64,000 nt of DNA from Haematomicrobium sanguinis DSM 21259 (GTDB taxonomy: Bacteria > Actinomycetota > Actinomycetes > Actinomycetales > Micrococcaceae): positions 62,001-126,000 of the forward strand of contig NZ_JIAG01000006.1 in NCBI RefSeq assembly GCF_000688395.1. The letters are read 5' to 3'. Below are positions 38,020 to 47,283 of this stretch, one piece after another. Made by a program: the position numbers and the translations under genes. Positions within the stretch are counted from its first letter, which is position 1, and each line of letters starts with the position of its first letter. The notes below the pieces were generated by a model. It saw only the letters and a list, made by a program, of their open reading frames with translations. It was not told where the DNA came from and searched no databases.

Positions 38020-39054
38020 TCAGAGCTCCCAGTCGAGTCGGTGGCTCAAAATTGCCAGGAGCGACCTCGCCTCGTTTTGCCGGTGCAATTGCAGAAACGG
38101 GCTGGTCGGGACCTCACGATTCCCGGCCGCAATCATGTAACTCAGCAGAGACGAGTACCAGGAATCAATAAACTCCGCGGGAACATCTCTGGTCAGGGTT
38201 GAGCGCAGAATCCACGAATCGACGTCGAGACCTTGGCCGTGAGCCTGCATCAACACATAGAGCCAGTCAGACCATATCGGCCCGATAGTCAGCCAATTCC
38301 AGTCGACAATGAAGGCCGCGCCGCCGCTGTCGATCACAATATTGTCGGCTCGCAAATCATTGTGAACTGCGCACTCACCCTCCAACGCTTGTGGCGCGAG
38401 CCACGTGAGCTGATCTAGATGGCCAAGCTGTTCTCGGTTGAGGGTGCGTCCTAGCCAGGGTGCGTCAATTTCGCCTCGCATGAGGAAACGAAATGAAGCC
38501 ATGGCAGAAGAGCCCGGCGTCCAGTCGTCGATCATTCTGCTGAGCTCTAACTCTGGAGGCGCAGGAGCCAACGCTTGCTCGTACTGGATGCAGGCACTTT
38601 CGACTCGTGCGAGGTCGTCATGAGTCCAAGGACGGCCGGGCATGTGCCCCAATACCGCTCTCGTCAAGAGAACCTGCCAATTGGCGTCCTGGTGGGGAAC
38701 GAGAAAGGCGGCAATCAATTCAGGCGCCGGAACCTCGGCTGGAAGAACCTGCAACACTTCGGCTTCACGAACATAGCTTGCAAAGATGTGCTCCGAATCG
38801 GTCGAGGTCGCTTTCACAAAGGCGCGGCGCTCCCCGTATGTCACGACCGCCGCGAATCCATCGGTAAAACCTCCGGACGCAACTTCCACGCTAACCCGTC
38901 CGGCACCGGCGGCGCTCGGGCTTCCCTCCGAAGGCGAGCACAACACCCCACGCGACAGCACTGCCTCCAGGATCCTCGACTGCACGAGTACAGGCAAAGC
39001 ATCCCACGGTTGCCGATTGGCCGTCGCTGCGTAATCAATACCAGAAGAATTCAC
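38020..39054 (-). CDS. APH-family phosphotransferase-like protein
   Basis: 344 residues with the aminoglycoside/choline-kinase fold. The catalytic loop is VHNDLRADNIVID (near 228-240), where the usual HGD is HND, and the metal site is FIVDWNW. N-terminal segment RAFVKATSTDSEHIFASYVREAEVL supplies the ATP-binding Lys and helix-C Glu. The substrate is unknown and there is no reason to call it a resistance gene. It lies two bases after the DUF58 stop, so it is the last gene of the moxR cluster. Confidence 0.78.
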   Translation of the reverse strand: MNSSGIDYAATANRQPWDALPVLVQSRILEAVLSRGVLCSPSEGSPSAAGAGRVSVEVASGGFTDGFAAVVTYGERRAFVKATSTDSEHIFASYVREAEVLQVLPAEVPAPELIAAFLVPHQDANWQVLLTRAVLGHMPGRPWTHDDLARVESACIQYEQALAPAPPELELSRMIDDWTPGSSAMASFRFLMRGEIDAPWLGRTLNREQLGHLDQLTWLAPQALEGECAVHNDLRADNIVIDSGGAAFIVDWNWLTIGPIWSDWLYVLMQAHGQGLDVDSWILRSTLTRDVPAEFIDSWYSSLLSYMIAAGNREVPTSPFLQLHRQNEARSLLAILSHRLDWEL

Positions 39055-39056
39055 GC

Positions 39057-40427
39057 TTACAACCGCCCGGCTGCCTTTAAACGTAAATACAAGTCAACGA
39101 GCGCCGACGGAAGCTCATACGGAGGAGCTTCTACCACTTCAGCGCCGGTCTGCCTGATCATCTGCGCAAGCGACTGCTGCTCTAAGACCGCGCGGTCGGC
39201 AGCGGCTGCCTGATAAGCCGTCGGTACCGTTGCCTTGACAGAACCTTGAGTATTCGAGTGCTCCCCAGCCGGCCGTCGCTTACCGTGAGCATCCACAGTT
39301 TCTGTGCCCCAACCGCCGAGGGTATCGTGTTCCAGTTCCGGGTCACGCACCGACGCCACAGCGACCGTATGGCGCGCCGTCAACATCGGCAGTACCGGCA
39401 GCAAGCCCTCGAGCACGGCACCCGTATCCAGGGCCGTCAAGAACACCACAAAACTCCGCTGTTTCGACAACCGCAATACTTCTGATGCGACAGCATCCCA
39501 GTCAGCCTCAACCAGTTCCGACGTGAGTCCAGACATCGCGGCGCCCAAACTGGTGAGCGTTGCCATTTTCATGGTTGATCGCACCCGTGAGCGCACGCGC
39601 CGATCGAAGGCCACGAAGTCAACGCGATCGCCGCCGCGCTCGGCCAGCGCCGCCAAAAGCAACGCCGCCTCAATACCGGTATCCAAACGCTGCTCATCAA
39701 GAATTCGGGCCGCCGAAGTCCTCGACGTGTCCAGCACAATGATGACCCGGCGGTCGCGCTCTGGGCGCCAGGTGCGCACCACCACTTCGCGGCTGCGTGC
39801 GGTGGCTCGCCAGTCGATGGACCGCACATCGTCGCCGCGAACGTATTCGCGTAACGAGTCGAACTCGGTGCCCTGGCCCCGCACATTCACGCTTGCCCGT
39901 GAATCAATCTCGTTCATGAGTTTGAGCTTCGAGGGCAAGAGCCGTTTGGACTTGAACGCGGGTAAAACGCGCAGCACTTCGGGGGCCGCGATCGTTGCCT
40001 GCCGACCAGCCACGCCCAACGGCCCCAATGACCTCATCGCCACATGACTTGCCCTGATGTCGCCCCGACGCGACGGGGTCAGCCGATAGCGCAACGCTCG
40101 CACTTCGCCGCCCGGAATGTGCAGACGAGCCACATTCCCCTCCGCTCCAGCAGACGGTTGCCACGCATCCTTGACCACCGCACGCAGAGTTTTACGATCG
40201 TGATTGGTCAACCGCAACGCGACCTCAGCGGTCTCACCCAAACGCACCGCACGCTCAAGATCGCGGGCCAACTCCACCCGGCGCGGAGAAGCTGCAAGAG
40301 CGACATCAACCACAACAGCAACAATGACCAGCGCGAGCCACACCGCCATCGTGACCCAACTCGGAAACAGGGCCACGGGCACCACGCCCAGCAACGCCAC
40401 AATGACGGCTCGGTAGGTCAGCGCCAT
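39057..40427 (-). CDS. DUF58 domain protein of MoxR-associated cluster
   Basis: 456 residues. Two hydrophobic stretches at the N-terminus (AVIVALLGVVPVALF and MAVWLALVIVAVVVDVAL) anchor it in the membrane. The DUF58 signature is SLREYVRGDDVRSIDWRATA followed by a vWA-like core with VIIVLDTSRTSA (near 236). Such proteins are encoded next to MoxR ATPases and are thought to be its substrates or partners. ATG 40427 is separated from the moxR stop by one base; longer in-frame readings run through moxR and are not real. Confidence 0.92.
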   Translation of the reverse strand: MALTYRAVIVALLGVVPVALFPSWVTMAVWLALVIVAVVVDVALAASPRRVELARDLERAVRLGETAEVALRLTNHDRKTLRAVVKDAWQPSAGAEGNVARLHIPGGEVRALRYRLTPSRRGDIRASHVAMRSLGPLGVAGRQATIAAPEVLRVLPAFKSKRLLPSKLKLMNEIDSRASVNVRGQGTEFDSLREYVRGDDVRSIDWRATARSREVVVRTWRPERDRRVIIVLDTSRTSAARILDEQRLDTGIEAALLLAALAERGGDRVDFVAFDRRVRSRVRSTMKMATLTSLGAAMSGLTSELVEADWDAVASEVLRLSKQRSFVVFLTALDTGAVLEGLLPVLPMLTARHTVAVASVRDPELEHDTLGGWGTETVDAHGKRRPAGEHSNTQGSVKATVPTAYQAAAADRAVLEQQSLAQMIRQTGAEVVEAPPYELPSALVDLYLRLKAAGRL

Positions 40428-40428
40428 A

Positions 40429-41394
40429 TCACTTGGGAACCGGCACGTTAGCCAGAATGGTGCCGAGAACCTCGTCCGCCTTGACGCCATCCATCTCAGC
40501 CTCGGGCCGCAACATGACCCGGTGACGCAAAGTAGGCAGCGCCAAATCCTTAATATCGTCCGGAGTGACAAAATCTCGCCCGCCAAGCCACGCCCACGCC
40601 CGCGACGTCTTGAGCAAGGCGGTCGCACCACGCGGGGAGACGCCCAAAAGGAAGGACGGCGTGTTGCGCGTCGCACGCACAACGTCCACCAAATAGGCGG
40701 CTACCTCTGGAGAGATACGCACCGTTCCCACCTGAGCGCGCGCGGCCTGGATATCCTCGGCCGAAGCCACCGCCCGGATTCCGGCGCCCGCAAGGTCATG
40801 CGGATCAAAACCAGTGGCATGGCGCTCGATAATGGCTACCTCGTCTTCGCGGTTCGGCAATGACAAATCCAACTTCATCAAGAACCGATCCAGTTGCGCC
40901 TCGGGCAACGCATAAGTGCCCTCATATTCAACCGGGTTCTGCGTCGCCGCGACTAAGAACGGCTGCGGAAGAGGACGGCTGAGCCCGTCCACCGACACCT
41001 GTTGCTCCTCCATCGCTTCCAGGAGCGCGGCCTGCGTCTTGGCCGGTGTGCGGTTGATCTCGTCTGCCAGGAAAATATTGGTAAAGATCGGTCCGGGCCG
41101 AAAAATGAACTCGGCGTCCTTCGACTCGTACATCATCGACCCGGTGATGTCCCCGGGCATCAAATCGGGCGTGAATTGGACGCGTTTAGTCCCCACGTCC
41201 AGGGCGGCGCTCAACGAGCGGACCAACAGAGTTTTGGCGACGCCCGGAACACCTTCCAAGAGCACGTGCCCACCGGAAATGAGAGCGATCAGCATCCCTG
41301 TGACCGCGCCGTCCTGCCCCACCACGGCCTTGGCAACCTCGGCTCGAACTCGCGTAAGCGCTTCTTGGGCACTCGCCCCGGGCTCAGCATTCAT
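40429..41394 (-). CDS. moxR: MoxR-family AAA+ ATPase
   Basis: 321 residues. Walker A is GVPGVAKTLLVRS (near 45), Walker B IFLADEINRTPAKTQAALLE (near 110), then sensor-1 LVAATQNPVEYEGTY and PEAQLDRFLMKLDL. The C-terminal lid has SPRGATALLKTSRAWA. These ATPases act as chaperones that activate metal- or vWA-containing partners. It overlaps DUF4350 by four bases (ATGA) and is one base from DUF58, so the cluster is tightly coupled. Confidence 0.94.
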   Translation of the reverse strand: MNAEPGASAQEALTRVRAEVAKAVVGQDGAVTGMLIALISGGHVLLEGVPGVAKTLLVRSLSAALDVGTKRVQFTPDLMPGDITGSMMYESKDAEFIFRPGPIFTNIFLADEINRTPAKTQAALLEAMEEQQVSVDGLSRPLPQPFLVAATQNPVEYEGTYALPEAQLDRFLMKLDLSLPNREDEVAIIERHATGFDPHDLAGAGIRAVASAEDIQAARAQVGTVRISPEVAAYLVDVVRATRNTPSFLLGVSPRGATALLKTSRAWAWLGGRDFVTPDDIKDLALPTLRHRVMLRPEAEMDGVKADEVLGTILANVPVPK

Positions 41395-42650
41395 AGGTCT
41401 TCGACGGCACCTTCCAGTTCTCGTACGTTGTGCGCAAACGCCGCCAATTGGCGGTCAGTCTGCGGTAAATCTGCATCCATCACATCACGAATGAGCTGCT
41501 CGCGCCCGGGGAGCCTTGCAAAGAGTTCGTCGCGAACGTGCCGAGCGTCAGCGCCGCGCCCGACCCCAAGCTTCTTGCTGATCCGCACCATTGCCGCAGA
41601 GCGCAGGTTTTGCGCAGCATGAGCCCGCGCCCGAGCATTCTCATACAATCGCGCGCGCCCCATGGCGGTTTCGGCGGCGGGCACCGTCACCGGCAACGGC
41701 TCCAGCACCAACGGCCCTAAACGGCGCGCCCGCCATAGCACCAAGAACAGCGCACACACGAGCAGCCAACCAATCACGAAGTTGTATGCGGCCGGCAAAT
41801 AGGACAGCGGAGACTTTAGCGGGGCGCTCGCCTGCGTCGCGAGGTCTTCCTCCCCGGGCAGATACCAGACCACGCCCTCGCCACCAGATAACACCCGGAG
41901 GGCTAAAGCAGCATTGCCATCCTGATCGATTTGGTCATTGGTCCACACCCGGGCGGAACCCAAAACGTCAACTTCCCGAACGGTATCTCGCACAAAAAGT
42001 CCGCCTGCATCCTCGGTATCGCGAAAACACACCGGCCCGTCCTCGCTGCGATACACCGAGGGTGCAACGCCAAGGTCCCGGGACCCGCGGGTCACCGACT
42101 CGGCGGCCACCGCATCGGGATCGGCGCAATTGGCCGGTACCGCCCCCAACGCAACGGAATCATCCTCCGCCTCGGCCGAACCGATGGCAGCCACACCAGC
42201 GAGACGCACAGCGGGAGTGAACGCCTCGAGCGTCGCCGCAGACGGCGCAATCAACACCGCGCGCTCGGACGCCGCGGCGAGTTCAGCCAACTGTCGCTCA
42301 TCCAAGCTCACCCGGTTCTCGAAAAGCACCAACCTCGCACGCGGATTCGCGCCCAGCGCAGCTTTCGCATCCGCCAGGTTCCGCACGTCGGTCACCGGAA
42401 CCCCGTTTTGGCGCAGCACCTCAGCAAGTGCCGCCGCGCCCGGCCCCTTCGGGTTGCTTGGGGCGAGCAAATCCGCCGAATTCTGCGCTCGCGGCCACAA
42501 CGAGATCACCACAAACGCTACGAGCGCCAGCGCCACCAACCCCACCGGCCACCATCTCCGCCACCGACGCGCGCCCCTCCGCTCATCGGCATCGGCATGA
42601 TCCGCCGCCCCCAGCGCGGCTGGAACCTCGGTGATCGCGAGCGGACTCAT
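41391..42650 (-). CDS. DUF4350 domain membrane protein
   Basis: 419 residues. A membrane helix is near 34-52 (VGLVALALVAFVVISLW), and a second one near 290-310 (AYNFVIGWLLVCALFLVLW), giving an external DUF4350 domain (about 55-280) with PSNPKGPGAAALAEVLRQNG at its start, and a cytoplasmic tail. DUF4350 proteins recur in MoxR clusters and resemble GldG/ABC-2-associated domains (family knowledge). Overlaps moxR and DUF4129 by four bases each. Confidence 0.88.
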   Translation of the reverse strand: MSPLAITEVPAALGAADHADADERRGARRWRRWWPVGLVALALVAFVVISLWPRAQNSADLLAPSNPKGPGAAALAEVLRQNGVPVTDVRNLADAKAALGANPRARLVLFENRVSLDERQLAELAAASERAVLIAPSAATLEAFTPAVRLAGVAAIGSAEAEDDSVALGAVPANCADPDAVAAESVTRGSRDLGVAPSVYRSEDGPVCFRDTEDAGGLFVRDTVREVDVLGSARVWTNDQIDQDGNAALALRVLSGGEGVVWYLPGEEDLATQASAPLKSPLSYLPAAYNFVIGWLLVCALFLVLWRARRLGPLVLEPLPVTVPAAETAMGRARLYENARARAHAAQNLRSAAMVRISKKLGVGRGADARHVRDELFARLPGREQLIRDVMDADLPQTDRQLAAFAHNVRELEGAVEDL

Positions 42651-43327
42651 CGAGGCAACACCAACTCGTCGGCGCGCCCGGCGGCACCGGGTCCACGCAA
42701 TCGCGGCGCCGCCTCGATCAACCGGTCAATGTCCACGACCCGCTCATAATCGTTCCCGGTCGCCTCAACATCGGCGTAAGCAAACGCATTAAAACTGGAC
42801 GCCAACCAGGCCAGCATCGCGCCATCGATATCCACCGCACGCCCCACCGCGCGCGTAAATTCGCTCACCGTCAACGTCGCAGTAGCATCCACGAGCGCGC
42901 GCTCCTCGGCCGAGCGCGCAATGGCACGCACCCGCTCGCGCACGGCCTCATTAAACTGGCCCGCACGGGCCGCCTGCTCGGCCCGTTTTCGGTGCGATGA
43001 GGCACTGAGGCGGGCATCGCCGTCGAACATCACCTTCTCTTTGGCCGCCGAGCGCGCGGCAATCCGGGGGCGCACAAAAAGCACAATAAAAAGCACGACG
43101 GCGATAATCACCGCTGCGAACAACAGTGTCCCAATTGCCGGGTCAACTTGGCGCACATTGTCGATAACGTCGCCAAGCCAGCGGAAGAAGTCGCCTATCC
43201 GCTCGCCGATCCAGTCAGCAATCGTCGGCTGGTATTGCGCCTTGGAGAGCTCGTCTTCGAGCATGCGGCGCGCCTCGTCCTTGCTGAGATCATCCAGCGA
43301 TGCGGATAACCCGGGCGCGATTCTCAT
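42647..43327 (-). CDS. DUF4129 domain membrane protein
   Basis: 226 residues. A membrane helix is near 68-88 (LLFAAVIIAVVLFIVLFV). The N-terminal part (DEARRMLEDELSKAQYQP and WLGDVIDNV) precedes it and the DUF4129 tail (ARAGQFNEAVRERVRAIARS, then TVSEFTRAVGRAVD) follows in the cytoplasm. It overlaps its neighbours by four bases on both sides. Function in the MoxR cluster is unknown, but the domain is often fused to transglutaminases in other taxa. Confidence 0.87.
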   Translation of the reverse strand: MRIAPGLSASLDDLSKDEARRMLEDELSKAQYQPTIADWIGERIGDFFRWLGDVIDNVRQVDPAIGTLLFAAVIIAVVLFIVLFVRPRIAARSAAKEKVMFDGDARLSASSHRKRAEQAARAGQFNEAVRERVRAIARSAEERALVDATATLTVSEFTRAVGRAVDIDGAMLAWLASSFNAFAYADVEATGNDYERVVDIDRLIEAAPRLRGPGAAGRADELVLPR

Positions 43328-44673
43328 GAGTTGTCGGTGGGCCGATACCCGTAGCTGGTGCCCGGTGTCTCCGGCGAGGGGACGCCGGTGCCGCCGGGAA
43401 GATCGGAGGTGTTCTCCATTTCCTGGATGAGCACGGCCTCAAAGCCTTCGCGGCGCATCCGCACGTCGACATAGAGCAGGCCAACCAGAGCCGCGGCGAA
43501 CGCGCTACCGATACCGGAGAAAATCCCCACCACAAGGTAGGAAATGACCTGTTGAATATTGAAAGTGGCGAGCGTTTCAAATTGGGCCTGCGGATCGGAA
43601 AACGGCATGGTGGTCAGTCCAAGGATCGCGTTCACCAAGCCCTGGATGATGCCGGTGATGGCCATGACTATGACGGCGCCCAGAAGGGTGATGCCGAAAA
43701 CTCGCCACCAGCTTCCCCGGATCAGCGTCCAGGATCGGGCAATCGCGGCGAACACTCCCGCATTCTCTAAGACGATGGCCGGGGGAGCGAAGGCGATCTT
43801 GATGCCGATCCAGATCATCAGCACGGCAAAGCCCAAGGCGAGTGGGAGCACGAGTAGCGCACCGGCGCCACCCAAACCGGCGAGAATGCCCGCCACGATC
43901 AGGGCGAACACGGTGATGACAATCGCGTATGCCACGATCGTCAAGAGCACAAATCCCAGGAGCGGAAGAATGCGCTTTCCGCCGATGCGGAACATTTGGG
44001 TGAAACTTGTCGGGCGGTTCAAAATGGCGCGGGAGACCGGGATGAGGATTAGCCCCTCGGTGACCCTGCTAAAGAGAGCAGTGAGAATCGCGCTCACGAC
44101 TGCCACCAGGCTCGCGGCGCCCAACATTTGAAATGCCAGCGTGGAGGACATGGTCGTCTCGTCGATGTTGGCGACGCCGATCTGGCTGAAAATGAGGGCG
44201 CTGAGCAAACCCACCAGGAAGGTGCTGATCACCGTGACGATGATGGCTGTTCCGAACGTCGCAATGGGGTTTTTGCGGCAGGCCTGGAAGGCGCCGTCCA
44301 AGATTTCTCCCACGCCGAGCGGACGCAACGGGATGACACCGGGCTTTGGCGGGGCAACCCAGCCCTGGTACGGGGAGTTGCTATACGGGCTCTGGCCGTA
44401 TGGGCCCTGCCCGTAGGGGGCCGGGTGCTGCTGGCCATATGGGGATTGGTTTGGCGCGCTCTCCCCGTACGGGTTTGGCTGTTGGCCCCTGGGCGCGCCG
44501 TCGCCGCGGTCCGCATACGGGGACGCGGGGTTGGCTGGTTGGGGCCGATTTTCGCGCTCCCACTTTTCCCAGGGCGACTCCTCGCGTCGCTCGGCCGGTG
44601 TGCCCGAAACTGGCGGATCTTGCCGAGATTGGTGCTCAGGTTGGTCGTGGTCACCTGGTGGTTGTGAAGACAT
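43324..44673 (-). CDS. Polytopic membrane protein with Pro/Tyr/Gly-rich N-terminus (glycerophosphodiesterase membrane-domain-like)
   Basis: 449 residues from ATG 44673. The first ~130 residues are a disordered Pro/Gln/Tyr/Gly tract with PYGQ-type repeats (QSPYGQQHPAPYGQGPYGQS). VIPLRPLGVGEILDGAFQAC then begins the membrane domain, with about six helices (for example FVLLTIVAYAIVITVFALIV and ITLLGAVIVMAITGIIQGLV). It resembles the membrane domain of GlpQ-like proteins and DUF7847-type proteins. It is the first gene of the MoxR cluster and head to head with mtrA. The frame stays open antisense to mtrA upstream, but that part is not coding. Confidence 0.8.
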   Translation of the reverse strand: MSSQPPGDHDQPEHQSRQDPPVSGTPAERREESPWEKWERENRPQPANPASPYADRGDGAPRGQQPNPYGESAPNQSPYGQQHPAPYGQGPYGQSPYSNSPYQGWVAPPKPGVIPLRPLGVGEILDGAFQACRKNPIATFGTAIIVTVISTFLVGLLSALIFSQIGVANIDETTMSSTLAFQMLGAASLVAVVSAILTALFSRVTEGLILIPVSRAILNRPTSFTQMFRIGGKRILPLLGFVLLTIVAYAIVITVFALIVAGILAGLGGAGALLVLPLALGFAVLMIWIGIKIAFAPPAIVLENAGVFAAIARSWTLIRGSWWRVFGITLLGAVIVMAITGIIQGLVNAILGLTTMPFSDPQAQFETLATFNIQQVISYLVVGIFSGIGSAFAAALVGLLYVDVRMRREGFEAVLIQEMENTSDLPGGTGVPSPETPGTSYGYRPTDNS

Positions 44674-44708
44674 GCATTTTCCCAATCGCCGTGTACTCGT
44701 CAGATTCG

Positions 44709-44736
44709 TTGTGTTGCTGCGTTGCTCGCCTAGGAT
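44709..44736 (+). promoter_or_regulatory. Candidate promoter of mtrAB-lpqB
   Basis: TTGTGT at 44709-44714 and TAGGAT at 44731-44736 are 16 bases apart. Transcription would start near 44743, giving a leader of about 84 bases before mtrA. Confidence 0.4.
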
Positions 44737-44826
44737 GGTGAGTAACTCGCGCCTACTTTGAACTATAGGCTTAAAGAGCAGCGCGATGTTGGGCGTGACA
44801 CAGCGAGGGCAAACACGGGAGTTGGC

Positions 44827-45504
44827 ATGAAGACACGGGTTCTGGTCGTAGACGACGATGAGGCACTGGCCGAAATGATCGGCATTGTGCTGCGGAACGA
44901 CGGGTTTGAGCCCATCTTTTGCAACAACGGGGCCGAAGCGCTGGAAACATTCCGCGAGTCCGATCCCGATCTGGTTCTTTTGGACTTGATGCTGCCGGGA
45001 ATTGACGGCATTGAAATTTGCCGGCAAATTCGGGCCGAATCGGATTTGCCGATCGTGATGCTGACCGCCAAGTCTGACACCGCAGATGTCGTGAAAGGTT
45101 TGGAGTCCGGCGCGGACGATTACGTACCGAAACCGTTCAAACCCGCCGAGCTGGTGGCTCGGGTGCGGGCGCGGTTGCGCCCTGCAGATCAGAAGACCCC
45201 GGAGAACTTGACGATTGGCGATGTCCACATCGATGTGGCCGGTCACGAGGTGCGCCGTGGAAACGAGCTCATTTCCCTGACGCCCCTGGAATTTGACCTG
45301 CTGGTCGCACTGGCGCGCAAACCGTGGCAGGTGTTCACCCGTGAAGTTCTCCTGGAACAGGTGTGGGGCTATCGCCATGCGGCCGACACCCGCCTGGTGA
45401 ATGTACACGTGCAACGGTTGCGCTCCAAGATTGAGCGCGATCCCGAGGCGCCGGAAATCATCATGACCGTGCGTGGTGTGGGGTATCGCGCGGGCCAAGG
45501 ATGA
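44827..45504 (+). CDS. mtrA: Response regulator MtrA
   Basis: OmpR/PhoB-type regulator of cell-wall and division genes in actinobacteria. 225 residues. Receiver domain: acidic pocket VVDDDEALAE, phosphoacceptor Asp53 in LVLLDLMLPG, Thr in VMLTAKS and Lys102 in YVPKPFKP. The winged-helix domain includes SLTPLEFDLLVALARKPWQV and HVQRLRSKIERDPEAPEIIM. GGAG precedes the ATG. The kinase mtrB begins three bases after the stop and lpqB follows, the standard actinobacterial operon. Confidence 0.96.
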   Translation: MKTRVLVVDDDEALAEMIGIVLRNDGFEPIFCNNGAEALETFRESDPDLVLLDLMLPGIDGIEICRQIRAESDLPIVMLTAKSDTADVVKGLESGADDYVPKPFKPAELVARVRARLRPADQKTPENLTIGDVHIDVAGHEVRRGNELISLTPLEFDLLVALARKPWQVFTREVLLEQVWGYRHAADTRLVNVHVQRLRSKIERDPEAPEIIMTVRGVGYRAGQG

Positions 45505-45507
45505 CGT

Positions 45508-47283
45508 TTGACCAGTCTTGACCCGACGCCGCTGAAGCCACTGCCGAAACCGGAACGGCCCGAGTGGCTCCGCAAGCTACAGGCTCGCCTTGGCTCCGCA
45601 TACCGGCGGATCGCATCCGCTCTCTCTGGCGTACTGCATCACTGGCGTACCTCCTTGCAATTTCGCGCCGTTGCGGCGACGGTGCTGCTCACGGCGGTAG
45701 CGTTCCTCGGGGTGGGCGCCTTTTTGTCCTCGCAAATAGCCAATGCGCTATATCAGGAGCGGGTTAGCACCTTTACCGAAGAGTCGCGTACGGAACTCAG
45801 CCGTATGCAAAACCTGTTTAACTCCTTTACCGATCAGGACAAAGATTCCACCCAATTCGCGGTGCGAAACCAACTCAGCCAGTTGGAACGGACCGGATCG
45901 GATATCTCGCGAAAATTCATTCTGACGCCCATTAACCCCGGTCAGGACTCCTGGGTGTACCAGCAATCCTCGCCCGGGCTGGCCCCCTCGCAGATCCCGC
46001 CGGACCTGGCCCGGGCAGTGGCGACCGGACCGGACCAGTATTACGAGGCGCTGCAAATTACGAGCGACGGCCGAAACGTTCCCGCCATCGCCTACGGCAC
46101 GCGCGTCAACGTGCCGCCCAACGCGCAATATGCTCTGTACCTCGTCTATGACTTGGGCGCCATGCAGAGCACGCTCAACAACATTCACGGTGTGCTGTGG
46201 CTGGGCGGCAGCATCCTCTTGCTGGCCATTGGCGCCATTGCCTGGCTTGTGACTCGATCCGTCGTAAAGCCGGTCTCGGAAGCGGCGCAAGTCTCGGAGC
46301 GGCTCGCGGCGGGCGACCTCGAACAGCGCATGGCGGTTCGCGGCGAGGACGAGGTCGCGCGACTGGGCGCGGCGTTTAACCACATGGCCGCGAGCCTCCA
46401 GGAGCAAATTACCCAACTGGGACGCCTGTCAGAAATGCAACAGCGCTTCGTTTCCGATGTCTCGCACGAATTGCGGACGCCAATTACGACCGTCGGTATG
46501 GCCGCCGAAATGATTTACGACTATCGCGACTCGCTCTCCCCAGATATCCAACGTTCCGCAGAGCTCCTGCATGATCAGGTTGGCCGGTTCCAGTTACTAC
46601 TTTCCGACCTGCTCGAAGTATCTCGTTTCGACGCCGGTGTCGCGGTGCTCGATCCGGAACCCACCGACCTCCTGACGCTGGTACAGGACGTCATGGCCGG
46701 TTCCGAGCCGTTGGCGACCAGTCACAATGCGCTCGTGCGTCTGCACGCCTTGGCACCGACGTCCGGAGACGAGGGCGGCGAGGATTTTGTTGCCGATGTG
46801 GACCGGCGCCGTATTGAGCGCATTGTACGCAATTTGGTGGTCAACGGCCTGGAGCACGGCGATGGGAAACCACTGGACATTTACCTTGCAGGCAACGATC
46901 AGGCTATTGCCATTGCCGTACGCGATCATGGTGTCGGAATGACACAAGTTGAAGCGACCCGGGTGTTTGATCGGTTTTGGCGAGCCGATCCGGCGCGCGC
47001 TCGCACCACGGGCGGCAGCGGACTGGGCCTGTCTATTGCCACGGAAGACACCCGCCTGCATCATGGGTGGTTGCAGGCCTGGGGAGAGCCGGGTCAGGGC
47101 GCATGCTTCCGGCTGACCTTGCCCCGGCACCGTGATGGAGCGCTCACTGGCTCGCCGCTAGCGCTCCCACCCGATCTCACGCTCAGCCAACGGCAGCTTC
47201 CCGGACCGGAGGACTTGACCGCGGTCACGAACAGGGCCTCGGGCGATGTCGCCGAAACAGAGAAGGAGGAAGAAATCTCATGA
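45508..47283 (+). CDS. mtrB: Sensor histidine kinase MtrB
   Basis: 591 residues. Two membrane helices (near 57-80 and 230-250) bracket an extracellular sensor of about 150 residues. A HAMP domain (VVKPVSEAAQVSERLAAGDL) leads to the dimerisation H-box FVSDVSHELRTPITTVGMAA (His near 319). The ATPase domain has N-box NLVVNGLEHGDG and G-boxes near GGSGLGLSIATEDTRLHHG. Start is TTG 45508, three bases after mtrA, with AAGGA upstream; GTG or ATG alternatives are not in place. It overlaps lpqB by four bases. Confidence 0.95.
   Translation: MTSLDPTPLKPLPKPERPEWLRKLQARLGSAYRRIASALSGVLHHWRTSLQFRAVAATVLLTAVAFLGVGAFLSSQIANALYQERVSTFTEESRTELSRMQNLFNSFTDQDKDSTQFAVRNQLSQLERTGSDISRKFILTPINPGQDSWVYQQSSPGLAPSQIPPDLARAVATGPDQYYEALQITSDGRNVPAIAYGTRVNVPPNAQYALYLVYDLGAMQSTLNNIHGVLWLGGSILLLAIGAIAWLVTRSVVKPVSEAAQVSERLAAGDLEQRMAVRGEDEVARLGAAFNHMAASLQEQITQLGRLSEMQQRFVSDVSHELRTPITTVGMAAEMIYDYRDSLSPDIQRSAELLHDQVGRFQLLLSDLLEVSRFDAGVAVLDPEPTDLLTLVQDVMAGSEPLATSHNALVRLHALAPTSGDEGGEDFVADVDRRRIERIVRNLVVNGLEHGDGKPLDIYLAGNDQAIAIAVRDHGVGMTQVEATRVFDRFWRADPARARTTGGSGLGLSIATEDTRLHHGWLQAWGEPGQGACFRLTLPRHRDGALTGSPLALPPDLTLSQRQLPGPEDLTAVTNRASGDVAETEKEEEIS

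Noticed and set aside
44674-45498. Extension of the 43324 membrane gene through mtrA
   Set aside because: The frame stays open antisense to mtrA, but the natural start at 44673 gives a coherent protein and leaves the divergent promoter region free.
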